A stretch of DNA of 64,000 nucleotides from Olavius algarvensis associated proteobacterium Delta 3 (GCA_903231505.1 CAFBRK010000133.1:284871-348870), one strand, 5' to 3'. Shown: positions 52,791-62,247, counted from the first letter of the stretch. Program-made: numbers and translations. The notes: generated by a model from the sequence alone, not told the origin.

Positions 52791-52974
52791 ATGATTCGTT
52801 GAACGCTCAACAGCGGATATGCAGTTCAGGGTGTTTACCAGCACCCGGAATATCCCGTCAACAGATTTAGCAATGCCGTGGCCCACCCCGATCGTTGCGT
52901 AATTAGAAGAACAAAGCTACTATAAATTCTGGATATTATCCAAAGCCTACAATGACACGATAAGGAAGATGCCG

Positions 52975-54159
52975 ATGACAGAGCCAGGATGCCCGGGTTT
53001 CCGTTTTTCAGGTATTGCCGCGGGGATTAAAAAGAACGGAAAAGAGGATCTCGGACTGATTGTATCGGAAACACCGGCTTCTGTTGCCGCGGTGTTCACA
53101 CGAAACCGGGTGAAGGCGGCCCCGGTGCTATTGGACCAGGAGAGGATCCAAGCCGGTGAGTGCCTCGCGGTGATCGCCAATAGTGGTAACGCCAATTGCT
53201 GCACCGGAGAGCAGGGATTTAAGGATGCTGAATCCATGGCAAAACTGACAGCCGAGGCCCTTGGTATTCCGGAGGACAAGACCTTGGTGGCTTCCACGGG
53301 TGTCATCGGAGAACCGATGCCGATGGAAACCATCACCTCGGCCATCCCCAAGGTGGTCGATGCACTTGGCACAACCCAAGTCCGGGCGTTTGCCAAGGCC
53401 ATTATGACCACAGATACCGTGCCCAAGACGGTCTACAAGGAAGAATTGATCGGCGGTCGACCGGTCGCCCTGATCGGTATCGTGAAAGGGGCTGGTATGA
53501 TCCGACCGGACATGGCCACCATGCTCTGCTTTATCTGCAGCGACATTCAGGCCTCGGCAGGTCGGTTGCAGGAATTGCTGTCGTCAGCGACCGAACAGTC
53601 CTTTAACCGGATCACCATAGATGGGGACACCAGCACGAACGACACGGTGCTCCTCATGGCAAACGGGCTTTCCGGTATTTCCGTCGACACTGCAGATCAC
53701 GCCGAGCGATTCCAGAGAGTCCTGGCGGAGTTGATGGTCCAGCTTGCCCGCGAGGTTGTCAAAGACGGTGAAGGGGTCACCAAATTAGTGGATGTCGTCG
53801 TTGAAGGGGCCGACTCCCCGCAGGTCGCTCGGGCCGTTGCAGATACTGTGGCGCATTCCAGCCTCGTCAAAACCGCCTTTTTTGGAGAGGACGCCAACTG
53901 GGGGCGAATTTTGGGGGCGGTCGGCCGCGCCGGAGTCCCGGTTGATCCTGATCGGATCGATGTCTATTTCGGCGATGTTCAGATGGTAAAAAGCGGGGTC
54001 GGATGCGGCAAGGATGTCGAGTTGGCAGCCACAGAAGTTCTTCGAAAGCCGGAATTTTCCGTTGTCATCGACCTGAATCAGGGAAACTCTACCGCCTCTG
54101 TGATCACCAGTGATCTGTCCGTGGAGTATGTGAAAATCAACGCCGATTATCGGACGTGA
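52975..54159 (+). CDS. argJ: Bifunctional ornithine/glutamate N-acetyltransferase
   Basis: 394 residues. GFRFSGIAAGIKKNGKEDLG, AVFTRNRVKAAPVLLD, IANSGNANCCTG, then the self-cleavage site KGAGMIRPDMATMLCF with the nucleophilic Thr, TIDGDTSTNDTVLLMANG and GEDANWGRILGAVGRAG. Transfers acetyl from N-acetylornithine to glutamate in arginine synthesis and is made as a precursor cleaved into two chains. ATG 52975 has AAGGAAG 6 nt upstream; the ATG at 52969 is too close to it. Confidence 0.95.
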   Translation: MTEPGCPGFRFSGIAAGIKKNGKEDLGLIVSETPASVAAVFTRNRVKAAPVLLDQERIQAGECLAVIANSGNANCCTGEQGFKDAESMAKLTAEALGIPEDKTLVASTGVIGEPMPMETITSAIPKVVDALGTTQVRAFAKAIMTTDTVPKTVYKEELIGGRPVALIGIVKGAGMIRPDMATMLCFICSDIQASAGRLQELLSSATEQSFNRITIDGDTSTNDTVLLMANGLSGISVDTADHAERFQRVLAELMVQLAREVVKDGEGVTKLVDVVVEGADSPQVARAVADTVAHSSLVKTAFFGEDANWGRILGAVGRAGVPVDPDRIDVYFGDVQMVKSGVGCGKDVELAATEVLRKPEFSVVIDLNQGNSTASVITSDLSVEYVKINADYRT

Positions 54160-54537
54160 TCCGGGCCTTGATACCGGATCCTCGATTCTGGATGCTGGAT
54201 GCTTGTAACTGGATGCTGGATGCTTGTTACTGGATGCTGGATGAGCTAAAAGCTCAAAGCTTGCCCGCCTTTGGCGGGCTGAAAGCTGAAAGATAAAAAC
54301 AATGATACGGACAAATGACGTTTCCCACAGTGGAAATGATGACCGAATGACGCCGCCGCCGGATTCGACATGCTCACCACAAGCAGGCGGCAAATGACAT
54401 GTACTGCTGGCCAATCCCGCCTGGGCGGGACAAACCGGCCAACCGATTACCCTGGATGCTGGATACTGGATTCTGGATACTGGATACTCTATGCTCGCCG
54501 CCCCTTTACGGGCTGGATACGTGATTCTGAAACCTAT
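54160..54537. repeat. Degenerate CTGGATGCTGGATRC tandem array with REP-like hairpins
   Basis: Units CTGGATGCTGGATGCTTGT (54189-54245) and TGGATACTGGATTCTGGATA (54451-54489), with hairpins GCCCGCC-TTT-GGCGGGC (54263-54279) and TCCCGCC-TG-GGCGGGA (54415-54430). The same CCCGCC/GGCGGG core occurs at 51530 and 63629. No gene seen. The array runs up to the RluB gene. Confidence 0.75.
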
Positions 54538-55353
54538 ATGACAGAGCCGAGCGATTCCACAATTTTAGGCATTTTACATTTCAGGCATTTATTTTGGGCC
54601 CACGGGCCCACGGAGATCCATGAACCAAACACCAAACACCAAACACCAGATACCGTCCGCCTTCAAAAATTTCTCTCCTTAGCAGGCGTTTGTTCCCGGA
54701 GAAAGGGGGAAGCACTTATTCAAGAGGGGAGGGTCCGCGTTAACGGTGAGGTGGTTAAGGTCCTGGGCACCAAGATAGATCCGGAAATCGACGTGGTCAT
54801 GGTCGATGAAAATATAGTGCGGGCGGATGTGGAACTGCGCTACGTGATTCTAAACAAGCCTGCCGGATACGTCACCAGTTGCCGGCAACCCGGGGATCAA
54901 ATTGTTCTGGATCTTGTGGATATTTCGGAGCGCCTGTATCCTGTCGGTCGACTGGATAAAAATTCTACCGGACTGTTACTTTTGACCAACGACGGTCGAC
55001 TTCATCACCGTCTCTCCCATCCATCCTTTGATCATGAAAAAGAGTACGACGTTGTCGTAAACAAACCGATCTCGGACAAGGCCTTGAGGCGCATGGCCGA
55101 AGGGATCCACCTCAAGGGGCGAAAAACCCGGCCAGCCGAAGTTCGTCGCATGGGCCCCCGACGGTTTCGAATAACTCTGAAAGAAGGCCGGAATCGCCAG
55201 ATTCGTCGGATGGTGAAGGCCGTGGGACATCATGTCGCACATCTCAGACGCCTGCGCGTCGGCAATTTACTGTTGGGAAGACTGGCGGAGGGCCAATGGC
55301 GATATCTAACGAAGAAAGAAATAACGGCGCTGCTGAAGTCGGCGGGGCTCTGA
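54538..55353 (+). CDS. RluB/RsuA-type pseudouridine synthase
   Basis: About 271 residues if started at ATG 54538. S4 domain (VRLQKFLSLAGVCSRRKGE, GRVRVNGEVVKVLGTK) followed by the synthase domain with YPVGRLDKNSTGLLLLTNDG (catalytic Asp) and EGRNRQIRRMVKAVGHHV. Modifies 23S or 16S rRNA. The first about 37 residues before the S4 domain are encoded by repeat-like DNA (ACCAAACACCAAACACC) and are not part of the family, so the true start is uncertain; no ribosome site is evident. Confidence 0.85.
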   Translation: MTEPSDSTILGILHFRHLFWAHGPTEIHEPNTKHQTPDTVRLQKFLSLAGVCSRRKGEALIQEGRVRVNGEVVKVLGTKIDPEIDVVMVDENIVRADVELRYVILNKPAGYVTSCRQPGDQIVLDLVDISERLYPVGRLDKNSTGLLLLTNDGRLHHRLSHPSFDHEKEYDVVVNKPISDKALRRMAEGIHLKGRKTRPAEVRRMGPRRFRITLKEGRNRQIRRMVKAVGHHVAHLRRLRVGNLLLGRLAEGQWRYLTKKEITALLKSAGL

Positions 55354-55516
55354 CCCGCTCCTGCGTTTGGCTAAATTAGGGATACCTGGAGTACTGGAGT
55401 ACTGGAGTATTGTAAAACTATGGCATGCCTCCAGCTCACCATTACTCCATCTCTCCAACTCTCCATCTAACCGTCTCCTGCATCCTACCATCGCGATTCT
55501 GTCTCAGAGGCTTTGT

Positions 55517-56053
55517 TTAGCCGTCTAGATATGAGAGCACCAATTCGACCCGTTTTTCGATGGGTACCACCGGAATTTGGATCAGCGTATAACCTAAATG
55601 TCTATACGCTTCTTTTAGAAGGGCCTCCAATCGGGCGGCTTTGTGGTCATCTTCGCTACGCACCGCATCCGTTTCGAATGTGAGTCGCTCAAAGAGAAAC
55701 ACCGCCCGGTAACGATACCGCCGACTTTCTCTCATGGGCGCGGTATCGTCCAATCCCTCAATGGTAAAATAAGCCACACTGTCCGGTATGCCTCGGTCGA
55801 GGAACACCGTCTCGTCTGGAGACAAACCGATTTCCGCATCCACCTTGCGGGACAGAATCTGGTGCTCAAAAGACGAGATATCGGACTTTATCTTGTCGGG
55901 GGTAAGGCCGAGGACCCTCTGCTCATCGATGTGGGCCCGGGCGGCCTCATGGACCACGGAAAAGCCGCGCTGTTCCAATTCAAGGATGACCGAGGTCTTC
56001 CCTGAACAGGGCGCACCGGTGATGACATACCAGTGGGTGTGTATCATGGGCAT
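55517..56053 (-). CDS. AAA-type ATP/GTP-binding protein (NadR/thymidylate-kinase-like)
   Basis: 178 residues. P-loop VITGAPCSGKTSVI at the N-terminus, Walker B-like ETVFLDRGIPDSVAYF, and YRYRAVFLFERLTFETDAVR. This matches small AAA_28-type P-loop proteins, probably a kinase of a small metabolite. Start uncertain: GTG 56062, ATG 56053 and ATG 56047 are all possible and none has a strong site. Stands alone between repeats and the radical SAM gene, divergent from the latter. Confidence 0.75.
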   Translation of the reverse strand: MPMIHTHWYVITGAPCSGKTSVILELEQRGFSVVHEAARAHIDEQRVLGLTPDKIKSDISSFEHQILSRKVDAEIGLSPDETVFLDRGIPDSVAYFTIEGLDDTAPMRESRRYRYRAVFLFERLTFETDAVRSEDDHKAARLEALLKEAYRHLGYTLIQIPVVPIEKRVELVLSYLDG

Positions 56054-56231
56054 AACGTTCACATTTTATTATTCTCAGGTTTTGTGATACCAATTTGTCT
56101 CTAAACCTAAGATATCATGGGATTCTTGGGTGCAGCCAGAGCGGTGAATTCCAACCGGCACCCACACACCGAGATGGCTGTATCGGGAAAATCTACCAAA
56201 CCATAATCCTTTTGCCAATTGCGCCTGTGAT

Positions 56232-57107
56232 ATGCGATATGAAGGGCCCATATACCGTCCACCGAGTGAGGCGGACTCCCTGCTGATACAGGCCACTATC
56301 GGGTGCCCCCATAATCGCTGCACGTTTTGTATGGTGTATAGGGGCGGTCCCCGGTTCCGAGTCAGAGACCTGACCGACATCGAGGCTGACCTCAGGCAGG
56401 CAAGGGAAATACACGGACCGGATGTCCGGACCCTTTTCCTTCCGGCGGGCAACACTATTGCCATGCCGACAGAAGCCTTATGTACCGTTTGCCGGACCGC
56501 TCACCGCATTTTTCCAAATTTAGAGCGGATTACCGTTTACGGCTCTTCACCGTTCATCCACCGTAAAAGGCTGGAGGGACTCAAACGGCTTGTCGAAACC
56601 GGTCTGACGAGAATTCATGTCGGTTTGGAGTCAGGCGATGACCGGATTTTACGCCGGATCGCCAAGGGTACCGACAGTAACCAGCAGATCGATGCGGGGC
56701 ATTGGGTAAAGGCGGCCGGCATTGAGTTGAGTCTTTACGTCATCCTGGGTATCGGGGGACAAAAGCATTCCGAATCCCACGCGCGCGAAACGGCACGAGT
56801 ATTAAATGCCATCGCCCCGGATTTTACCCGGTTGCGTACGTTTGTACCTAAAGTCGGGACGCCGTTGCTGGAAGACGTGCGGAACAGACGATTTCGGATG
56901 CTTGGACCCCATGACGTGCTTAAGGAAACAGCCCTTCTGCTGACACATCTGAAGATTTCAACGACGTTGACCAGTGATCATTATACCAATTACCTCAACT
57001 TGGAGGGGCATCTCCCGAAAGACAAAGAGCGTTTATTATCTACCATCGCGACAGCGTTAACAAGAGAGGAAACGTCCTTTCGGCCTTTTTTTATCGGAAA
57101 TCAATAA
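56232..57107 (+). CDS. Radical SAM protein
   Basis: 291 residues. Cluster motif GCPHNRCTFCMVYRG, spaced CX4CX2C and not the classic CX3CX2C; this spacing is known from one radical SAM subgroup of unknown function. Downstream are GLTRIHVGLESGDDRILRRI and LSLYVILGIGGQKHS, the usual barrel strands 4-5. Product unknown. Start ATG 56232, with no strong ribosome site. It precedes the UDP-sugar dehydrogenase by about 100 nt. Confidence 0.85.
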   Translation: MRYEGPIYRPPSEADSLLIQATIGCPHNRCTFCMVYRGGPRFRVRDLTDIEADLRQAREIHGPDVRTLFLPAGNTIAMPTEALCTVCRTAHRIFPNLERITVYGSSPFIHRKRLEGLKRLVETGLTRIHVGLESGDDRILRRIAKGTDSNQQIDAGHWVKAAGIELSLYVILGIGGQKHSESHARETARVLNAIAPDFTRLRTFVPKVGTPLLEDVRNRRFRMLGPHDVLKETALLLTHLKISTTLTSDHYTNYLNLEGHLPKDKERLLSTIATALTREETSFRPFFIGNQ

Positions 57108-57211
57108 CCTAAACTTTTTATGAAATCTGTTCAGACTGGTGAAATGTTCACGTTAACTTGGACCTTTCATGCTATATTCTCAGGGATAACATCATAGGAG
57201 GAGCAAATTAT

Positions 57212-58522
57212 ATGTTGAGTTATGAAGCATTGCGCTCGGGAAAAGACAAGATCGCCGTCATCGGGCTGGGCTATGTCGGCCTTCCCCTGGCGGTTCATCT
57301 GTCGCGATTTTTTTCTGTTGTCGGATACGACCGCAGCCTGGAACGGATCCATGAGCTGACATCCGGAAAGGACCGGACATTGGAAGTCTCCGATGAGGAA
57401 TTGGCCAATGCCGATATGGAATTTTCCAGCGAGCCGGATGTTCTTGCCCGGTGCAGACTCATTATCGTTGCGGTACCCACCCCAATCGACGGTCACCGTA
57501 TCCCTGATCTCCGGCCGGTATGCAGCGCATCGGAGGCTGCCGGAACATACCTGCAAAAAGGTGCCTGTGTCGTCTATGAATCGACAGTATACCCGGGTGT
57601 CACCGAAGACGTCTGCGTCCCCATCCTCGAGGAGACCTCCGGGCTGACTTTGGGGAGGGATTTCACCGTCGGGTATTCTCCGGAACGGATCAACCCCGGA
57701 GACACCGAGCACACGCTGGACAAGATCGTCAAGGTTGTGTCCGGCTCCGATGACGGGACCACCGACCTTCTGACACGTGTCTACGGTGCCGTTGTCCCGG
57801 CCGGTATCTACCCGGTTACCTCCATCAAAGTCGCCGAGGCGGCAAAGGTGATTGAAAATACCCAGCGCGACCTGAACATTGCGCTCATGAACGAACTTGC
57901 CATGATTTTCGATAAACTGGGTATCGACACCCAGGAGGTGCTGAACGCCGCCGGAACCAAGTGGAATTTCCTGCCGTTTCGTCCGGGATTGGTGGGCGGT
58001 CACTGTATCGGTGTGGATCCCTATTATTTAACGTTCAAGGCAGAGGCTCTCGGGTATCATCCGGAAATGATTCTCGCCGGCAGGCGGATCAATGACGGGA
58101 TGGGAAAGTACATCGCCGAGCGGGCCATAAAACTGTTGATCAAGGCGGGAAAACAGGTCCGCGCCGCCCGTGCGGCGGTGCTCGGCGTCACTTTCAAGGA
58201 AAACGTTCCGGACCTGCGAAACACGAGGGTTGTCGACATCATCCGGGAGCTGGAAGAATATGGGCTGGAAGTCCTGGTAAACGATCCTTTTGCGGATCCA
58301 GACGAAGCTCGAAAATATTATGATGTCGATCTCGTTGAGATGGACGACCTCTCCGGCGTAGACGTCGTCATTGTCGCCGTGATGCACGGCACCTATCGGG
58401 ATCTGGGGTTAGGGGGTATCGCTCGGCTTGTTTCCGGCAGCCCGGCTATCGTGGTGGATGTGAAAAGTGCGTTCGCGCGGAAGGAAGCAGAGCGGCTCGG
58501 GGTGTTGCTGGACAGAATCTAA
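57212..58522 (+). CDS. Nucleotide-sugar dehydrogenase (UDP-GlcNAc/GalNAc or UDP-glucose type)
   Basis: 436 residues. NAD site KIAVIGLGYVGLPLAVHLSR, YESTVYPGVTEDVCVPILE, GYSPERINPGD, KVIENTQRDLNIALMNELA, the catalytic Cys in GLVGGHCIGVDPYYL, and VLGVTFKENVPDLRNTRVVD. The VGGHCIGVDPYYL form is that of TviB/WbpO-like enzymes that oxidise UDP-GlcNAc or UDP-GalNAc to the uronic acid for surface polysaccharide. ATG 57212 follows AGGAGG. Confidence 0.92.
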   Translation: MLSYEALRSGKDKIAVIGLGYVGLPLAVHLSRFFSVVGYDRSLERIHELTSGKDRTLEVSDEELANADMEFSSEPDVLARCRLIIVAVPTPIDGHRIPDLRPVCSASEAAGTYLQKGACVVYESTVYPGVTEDVCVPILEETSGLTLGRDFTVGYSPERINPGDTEHTLDKIVKVVSGSDDGTTDLLTRVYGAVVPAGIYPVTSIKVAEAAKVIENTQRDLNIALMNELAMIFDKLGIDTQEVLNAAGTKWNFLPFRPGLVGGHCIGVDPYYLTFKAEALGYHPEMILAGRRINDGMGKYIAERAIKLLIKAGKQVRAARAAVLGVTFKENVPDLRNTRVVDIIRELEEYGLEVLVNDPFADPDEARKYYDVDLVEMDDLSGVDVVIVAVMHGTYRDLGLGGIARLVSGSPAIVVDVKSAFARKEAERLGVLLDRI

Positions 58523-58545
58523 ATAAAATCGTTGCACGATTTTAT
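58523..58545. terminator. ATAAAATCG hairpin between convergent stops, copy 3
   Basis: Perfect 9-bp hairpin ATAAAATCG-TTGCA-CGATTTTAT exactly spanning the gap between the TAA of the dehydrogenase (58520-58522) and the TAA of the bactofilin gene (58542-58544). T-runs on both strands suggest a bidirectional terminator. Same hairpin as 41769-41791. Confidence 0.75.
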
Positions 58546-58979
58546 TCAGGACTCTCCCGGTTATCTCTCTTTTCGTTGAAAAAGTACGGCTGGCCGCTTG
58601 ATCGGGGCATCCGAATTTTCCCTTTCACCGTGCCGCCTTCCTCGATGGCGATCCGGGCACATTCGATATCGCCGGTCACACGGCCGGATGCGCGAACTTC
58701 CACACGCCCCCCCGAGGCGATGTTACCGTTCATCTCGCCGGCGACGATAACCCCCCCGGCAACGGCCTGTCCGTCAATTACGCCTTCCGGTTCGAGAAAA
58801 ATAATTCCCTTCGCCAAGACATCGCCGTCCACATGCCCGGAAATGACGATGCCCCCATCCCCCTGAATACTTCCGGTGATTCGGGTCTCTTCTGAAACAA
58901 ACGTCTCCTGGGACGTGAGATTGTCCTCCAGACGTCGGGTGGGCGGGGATTTCGTTTTCTTTGCCTTTTTGAAAAACAT
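58542..58979 (-). CDS. Bactofilin family protein
   Basis: 145 residues. Starts with a basic membrane-binding-type end (MFFKKAKKTKSPP), then the bactofilin beta-helix: TRITGSIQGDGGIVISGHVD, GDVLAKGIIFLEPEGVIDGQ, VIVAGEMNGNIASGGRVEVR, ASGRVTGDIECARIAIEEGG. Polymerises into filaments used for cell shape or localisation. ATG 58979 was chosen; upstream open frame is not coding. Next to pentapeptide and polysaccharide genes. Confidence 0.88.
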   Translation of the reverse strand: MFFKKAKKTKSPPTRRLEDNLTSQETFVSEETRITGSIQGDGGIVISGHVDGDVLAKGIIFLEPEGVIDGQAVAGGVIVAGEMNGNIASGGRVEVRASGRVTGDIECARIAIEEGGTVKGKIRMPRSSGQPYFFNEKRDNRESPE

Positions 58980-59055
58980 GGTTTCTTTCAGCAAGACGTG
59001 AGCGACCTTCCGGCAAGCTGGAAGGCGATCCGGCAAGCCATCGATCCTGCGAAGT

Positions 59056-59868
59056 TCATGACCCTTCCGGCTCCTCCAGCAGCTCTGGGTGATGGGCGGC
59101 AACGGCGGCTGCCAATTCCGGGTCCAGCTTTGCGTGATGCAGTGTCCGGACTTTGGCGAGCTGGTCCAGGGTCAGTCCACGGGTTTGCGTCAAGTCGGCG
59201 TCTTTTAACAGTGCTCGGGAAAGATCCGCCCCTTCAAGTGTCGCGTCTTTCATGTTTGCCGACCAGAGTGTGGCCTTTCGAAGATCCGCCCGCCATAAAA
59301 ATGCGTGCCGAAGATCGGCACCCTGGAGGTCCGCCTCCCGGAACATGGTCCGAGACAGGTAAGCGTTCTGAAAGTCTGTGCCGACGATCCTGGCGCCCGA
59401 GAGATCCATTGAACTCAAATTCATATTTCGCAGGTAGCAACGGGTCAAATCGATTCGGCTTACCTGCCGACGATTCAGCCGCAATATGCTGCCCCGGATC
59501 CGATGAGAAGCCAGGGGGGAGCGCCACCCCCTCAGATCGTCGATCTCGTCATGGTAGCGCTCGATGTCCCGTCGCCGCATCCGCCACTCGAACAGCGCCA
59601 CCAGAAAGACGCCGATGACCAGTAAGTCGAGCAGCATGCCGTAGGATTCGAAAATCAGCTGCTGCCCCAGGCCCGCACCTATTTGGTCATACTGAATGAC
59701 CGTAAACCCGGCCACCCCCGACAGCGCCGCTCCGAAAAGGAGGCTCGATAGCACCGCCGCACGGGGCGAACCACGGCGCACATACCGATACATCAACAAA
59801 ACAAACAGCAGAATGCCGACTGCAGCAGCCGATGCGATGATCAGTATCATTCCGCTCCCTGAACCCAT
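59056..59868 (-). CDS. Membrane protein with pentapeptide repeats
   Basis: 270 residues. Three membrane helices (LIIASAAAVGILLFVLLMY; AAVLSSLLFGAALSGVAGF; LLDLLVIGVFLVALFEW), a helical linker, then pentapeptide repeats of A(D/N)LxX type (LSSMDLSGARIVGTDFQNAY, FREADLQGADLRHAFLWRAD, ATLEGADLSRALLKDADLTQ). The right-handed helix probably lies in the cytoplasm as a scaffold. Function unknown. ATG 59868 follows CAGGAG. Confidence 0.85.
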   Translation of the reverse strand: MGSGSGMILIIASAAAVGILLFVLLMYRYVRRGSPRAAVLSSLLFGAALSGVAGFTVIQYDQIGAGLGQQLIFESYGMLLDLLVIGVFLVALFEWRMRRRDIERYHDEIDDLRGWRSPLASHRIRGSILRLNRRQVSRIDLTRCYLRNMNLSSMDLSGARIVGTDFQNAYLSRTMFREADLQGADLRHAFLWRADLRKATLWSANMKDATLEGADLSRALLKDADLTQTRGLTLDQLAKVRTLHHAKLDPELAAAVAAHHPELLEEPEGS

Positions 59869-59986
59869 CGGACTCCTGTTGTAAACCGATCGTGACGCTT
59901 CTCACCCGGACAACCACATGTTCGGCCTGAAGCCCCGGCCGTTTCCTTGTCAAGTATCTGAAAAAGGGTCTGAAATCAATCGAATT

Positions 59987-60850
59987 TCATTGAAGTCTGA
60001 GAATCTCGAAGGTGTTGTCCATGAGATCGGCGGTAAGCAATTTACCGCGTAGCAGGGCGCCGCGCCCGAGGAGGATCTTTATGATTTCGGAGCATTCCAG
60101 AGTCGCCAGGAAGGTGACCGCCTGGGGCAGACACCCCAGCGAGGCTTCGGACCCTTTTTCCGCCGCGGCATCCCGAGGCCCGAATACAGACACAAGCCCC
60201 GGGTCTGAAGGAAACACCGTTGTCAGGTGCCCGGAGGCTCCGGCAACCGCCGCGGACACCAGGGGGCAACCGAGCCTGCGGGCGGCGTCTTCAATGACAA
60301 ATCGGGTTTGGATGTTGTCGAGGCAGTCGACGATGCCGTCGCTATTTCTCAATAACGCTTCGGCATTCTCTCTGCCCACAAGAACCTTGGCGGCGTGGAC
60401 CTCCACCGACGGATTGATGCGACCCACCCGTGCTGCTGCTGCTTCTGCTTTGGGACTGCCGACCTCGTCCAGATTACTGAGAAACTGCCGATTGAGATTG
60501 CTGTCTTCGAAGTGGTCCGCGTCGAACAGAGATAAACGGCCGATACCGATACGCGCCAGAATCTCGGTCACAGCTCCTCCCAGCCCCCCGAGACCGATGA
60601 CGCTGACACGGGATTGCAGCAGCTGCACCTGGTCTTCCGGAGACATCATGTGTAAATTCCGGGCGTACCGTTCCGGTACCACCCCGTTTTCAAGGGCCCC
60701 AATTTCGACCTCCCACCCCATCAGATCGTACCGGCGGGCCAATTGCAGGCTATCCATCAGAGACAGGCTGCGATAGGGGGAACCGTCCGGAAGTTTCCGG
60801 TCAACGGCCCTGTTTGCGATCTCGTCGATAAGAAGTGATGGTAGGGTCAT
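59987..60850 (-). CDS. ThiF/MoeB/HesA-family adenylyltransferase
   Basis: 287 residues. E1-like fold: VSVIGLGGLGGAVTEILARI, LFDADHFEDSNLNRQFLSN, VDCLDNIQTRFVIEDAARRL. It activates the C-terminal Gly-Gly of a ubiquitin-like sulfur carrier. A MoaD-type protein is encoded 172 nt upstream on the same strand, so the pair is probably for molybdopterin or tungstopterin synthesis. No CxxC zinc pairs of classic MoeB were noticed. ATG 60850, with TTG 60859 as an alternative. Confidence 0.85.
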   Translation of the reverse strand: MTLPSLLIDEIANRAVDRKLPDGSPYRSLSLMDSLQLARRYDLMGWEVEIGALENGVVPERYARNLHMMSPEDQVQLLQSRVSVIGLGGLGGAVTEILARIGIGRLSLFDADHFEDSNLNRQFLSNLDEVGSPKAEAAAARVGRINPSVEVHAAKVLVGRENAEALLRNSDGIVDCLDNIQTRFVIEDAARRLGCPLVSAAVAGASGHLTTVFPSDPGLVSVFGPRDAAAEKGSEASLGCLPQAVTFLATLECSEIIKILLGRGALLRGKLLTADLMDNTFEILRLQ

Positions 60851-61022
60851 TACAATCAAGGGGGGAGTTGTTTACAGAATCGTCGTTTGTCGCTTCTTCT
60901 GGCTCAGTCCAAGAGGATCCCGTGATTAGACATTCGGTATTGGGTATTCGGCACCGGGCAGTGACCTCGTAAGCCGCTTCGACTCGTCCGAATACCACAT
61001 CCCGAATATGCAATAGTCGGTG

Positions 61023-61256
61023 TCAGCCGCCGCCGACAGGAGGAAACACCCCGATACGCTCGCCGCCCCTGAGCAACGCCTCCGGAGCGCTTTTTACGCC
61101 GTTGACGAAAATAAGCTTCGACTCTTCCAGGGGTACCTGCATCTGGATCAGCAGATCCTTCACCGAAATTCCCGGCGCAATCGGATATCGGTCTGCTGTT
61201 TCCGGCAGAAACTTCTTCAGGTTCGCAAACAATTTGATCTGGACGTGGGCTTCCAT
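61023..61256 (-). CDS. MoaD/ThiS-family sulfur carrier
   Basis: 77 residues: VQIKLFANLKKFLPETADRY, VKDLLIQMQVPLEESKLIFV, GGERIGVFPPVGGG, ending in the Gly-Gly tail that is thiocarboxylated. Beta-grasp fold and length fit MoaD. Works with the ThiF-type protein downstream. No aldehyde ferredoxin oxidoreductase is in the window, though this pair often serves such enzymes. Confidence 0.88.
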   Translation of the reverse strand: MEAHVQIKLFANLKKFLPETADRYPIAPGISVKDLLIQMQVPLEESKLIFVNGVKSAPEALLRGGERIGVFPPVGGG

Positions 61257-61961
61257 AAACGGTTTAGAGGGTCATCTTTCTTATTTTTGTTCATCGTTCG
61301 CAAAATTCTGTCCCTGCCGCCCGGCCGAGCGGGATTTCCGCTTTGCACCAACACGCCGCAGAAATCTAACGATCTTAAATGTAGGCATATCCCCCAACGA
61401 GTCAATTGTCAAAATGGAAATCGTCAAGGCTTCAATTCCATTTTTCCCGTTATTGGTTTGGGATCCGTGGGGCGCATACGGGGCTTTCCGGACAGCCACC
61501 CCCTTGAAAACCGATCCGGTCCGATGATTATCGGTGCGCACCTGGCGGCTGTGTTTTTCGTATTGGTGTCAATCCGGACCGGGTGCCGTCCTCATCCTGA
61601 GGTCCGGAGAGGGACATGGTGCTTCGGAGCTCGCGATTTCCGATAGTGGCGCCAAGACCCTTTTTCCCGCCCCGACCCACATCGCCCGGCGCACGATCAG
61701 CGGACGTCCTCCGTCACCGGGAAAGGCTCCCGGCGGGGTGGTGGCCTGTCAAGGCGCCGTCGTTGCCGCATCCCGGTGCACGACAAATGCCTTTCAGCCC
61801 ACGCTTTGCGTCCCTGAATCCGGATGGTGCATACCCCTGCAGGCGAGTAATTGCTAATTTTCTCGAGTAACTTCACCTATTTCTTGACAAATAGATGATT
61901 TAATGAGAAAAAACCATGAATGGAGAATTGACGTAAGCAAACAGAAGAGGGGTGTTGGAAG
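61257..61961. other. 705-nt gene-free region upstream of IHF
   Basis: Several open frames cross it, but none has a plausible start or recognisable content and they lie on both strands. A TTGACA near 61885 is not followed by a good -10 at normal spacing. It probably contains the IHF promoter; nothing else is seen. Confidence 0.4.
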
Positions 61962-62246
61962 ATGGCACTGACGAAAGCGCAGATCGTAGCCAGTGTTCAG
62001 GAGGAACTGCATTTCTCAAAGAGCCGCTCGGCCGAAATCATTGAGACGATTCTCGAAATCATCAAACGGACTCTGGAAACCGGAGATGACGTCTTGATCA
62101 GCGGTTTTGGGAAGTTCTGTGTAAAAAACAAAAAAGAACGACGTGGGCGCAATCCTGCCACCGGCGAGGATCTGATGCTTAATCCACGCAAAGTGGTCAC
62201 GTTCAAGTGCTCCGGGAAACTCAGAGAAAAGGTCAACGGCAGTTGA
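61962..62246 (+). CDS. ihfA: Integration host factor subunit alpha / HU-family DNA-binding protein
   Basis: 94 residues: ALTKAQIVASVQEELHFSKS, ILEIIKRTLETGDDVLISGFGKF, RRGRNPATGEDLMLNPRKVVTFKCSGKLREKV. The GRNPxTGEDLxLxxRKVVTF segment is the DNA-bending arm. Closest in pattern to IhfA. Likely bends DNA at sigma-54 promoters such as that of the suy operon; that link is inference. A two-helix membrane protein follows. Confidence 0.9.
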   Translation: MALTKAQIVASVQEELHFSKSRSAEIIETILEIIKRTLETGDDVLISGFGKFCVKNKKERRGRNPATGEDLMLNPRKVVTFKCSGKLREKVNGS

Positions 62247-62247
62247 T

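Noticed and set aside
61534..61870. Overlapping plus-strand frames of 84-107 codons upstream of IHF
   Set aside because: No ribosome site, no recognisable sequence, and unlike neighbouring genes in residue use.
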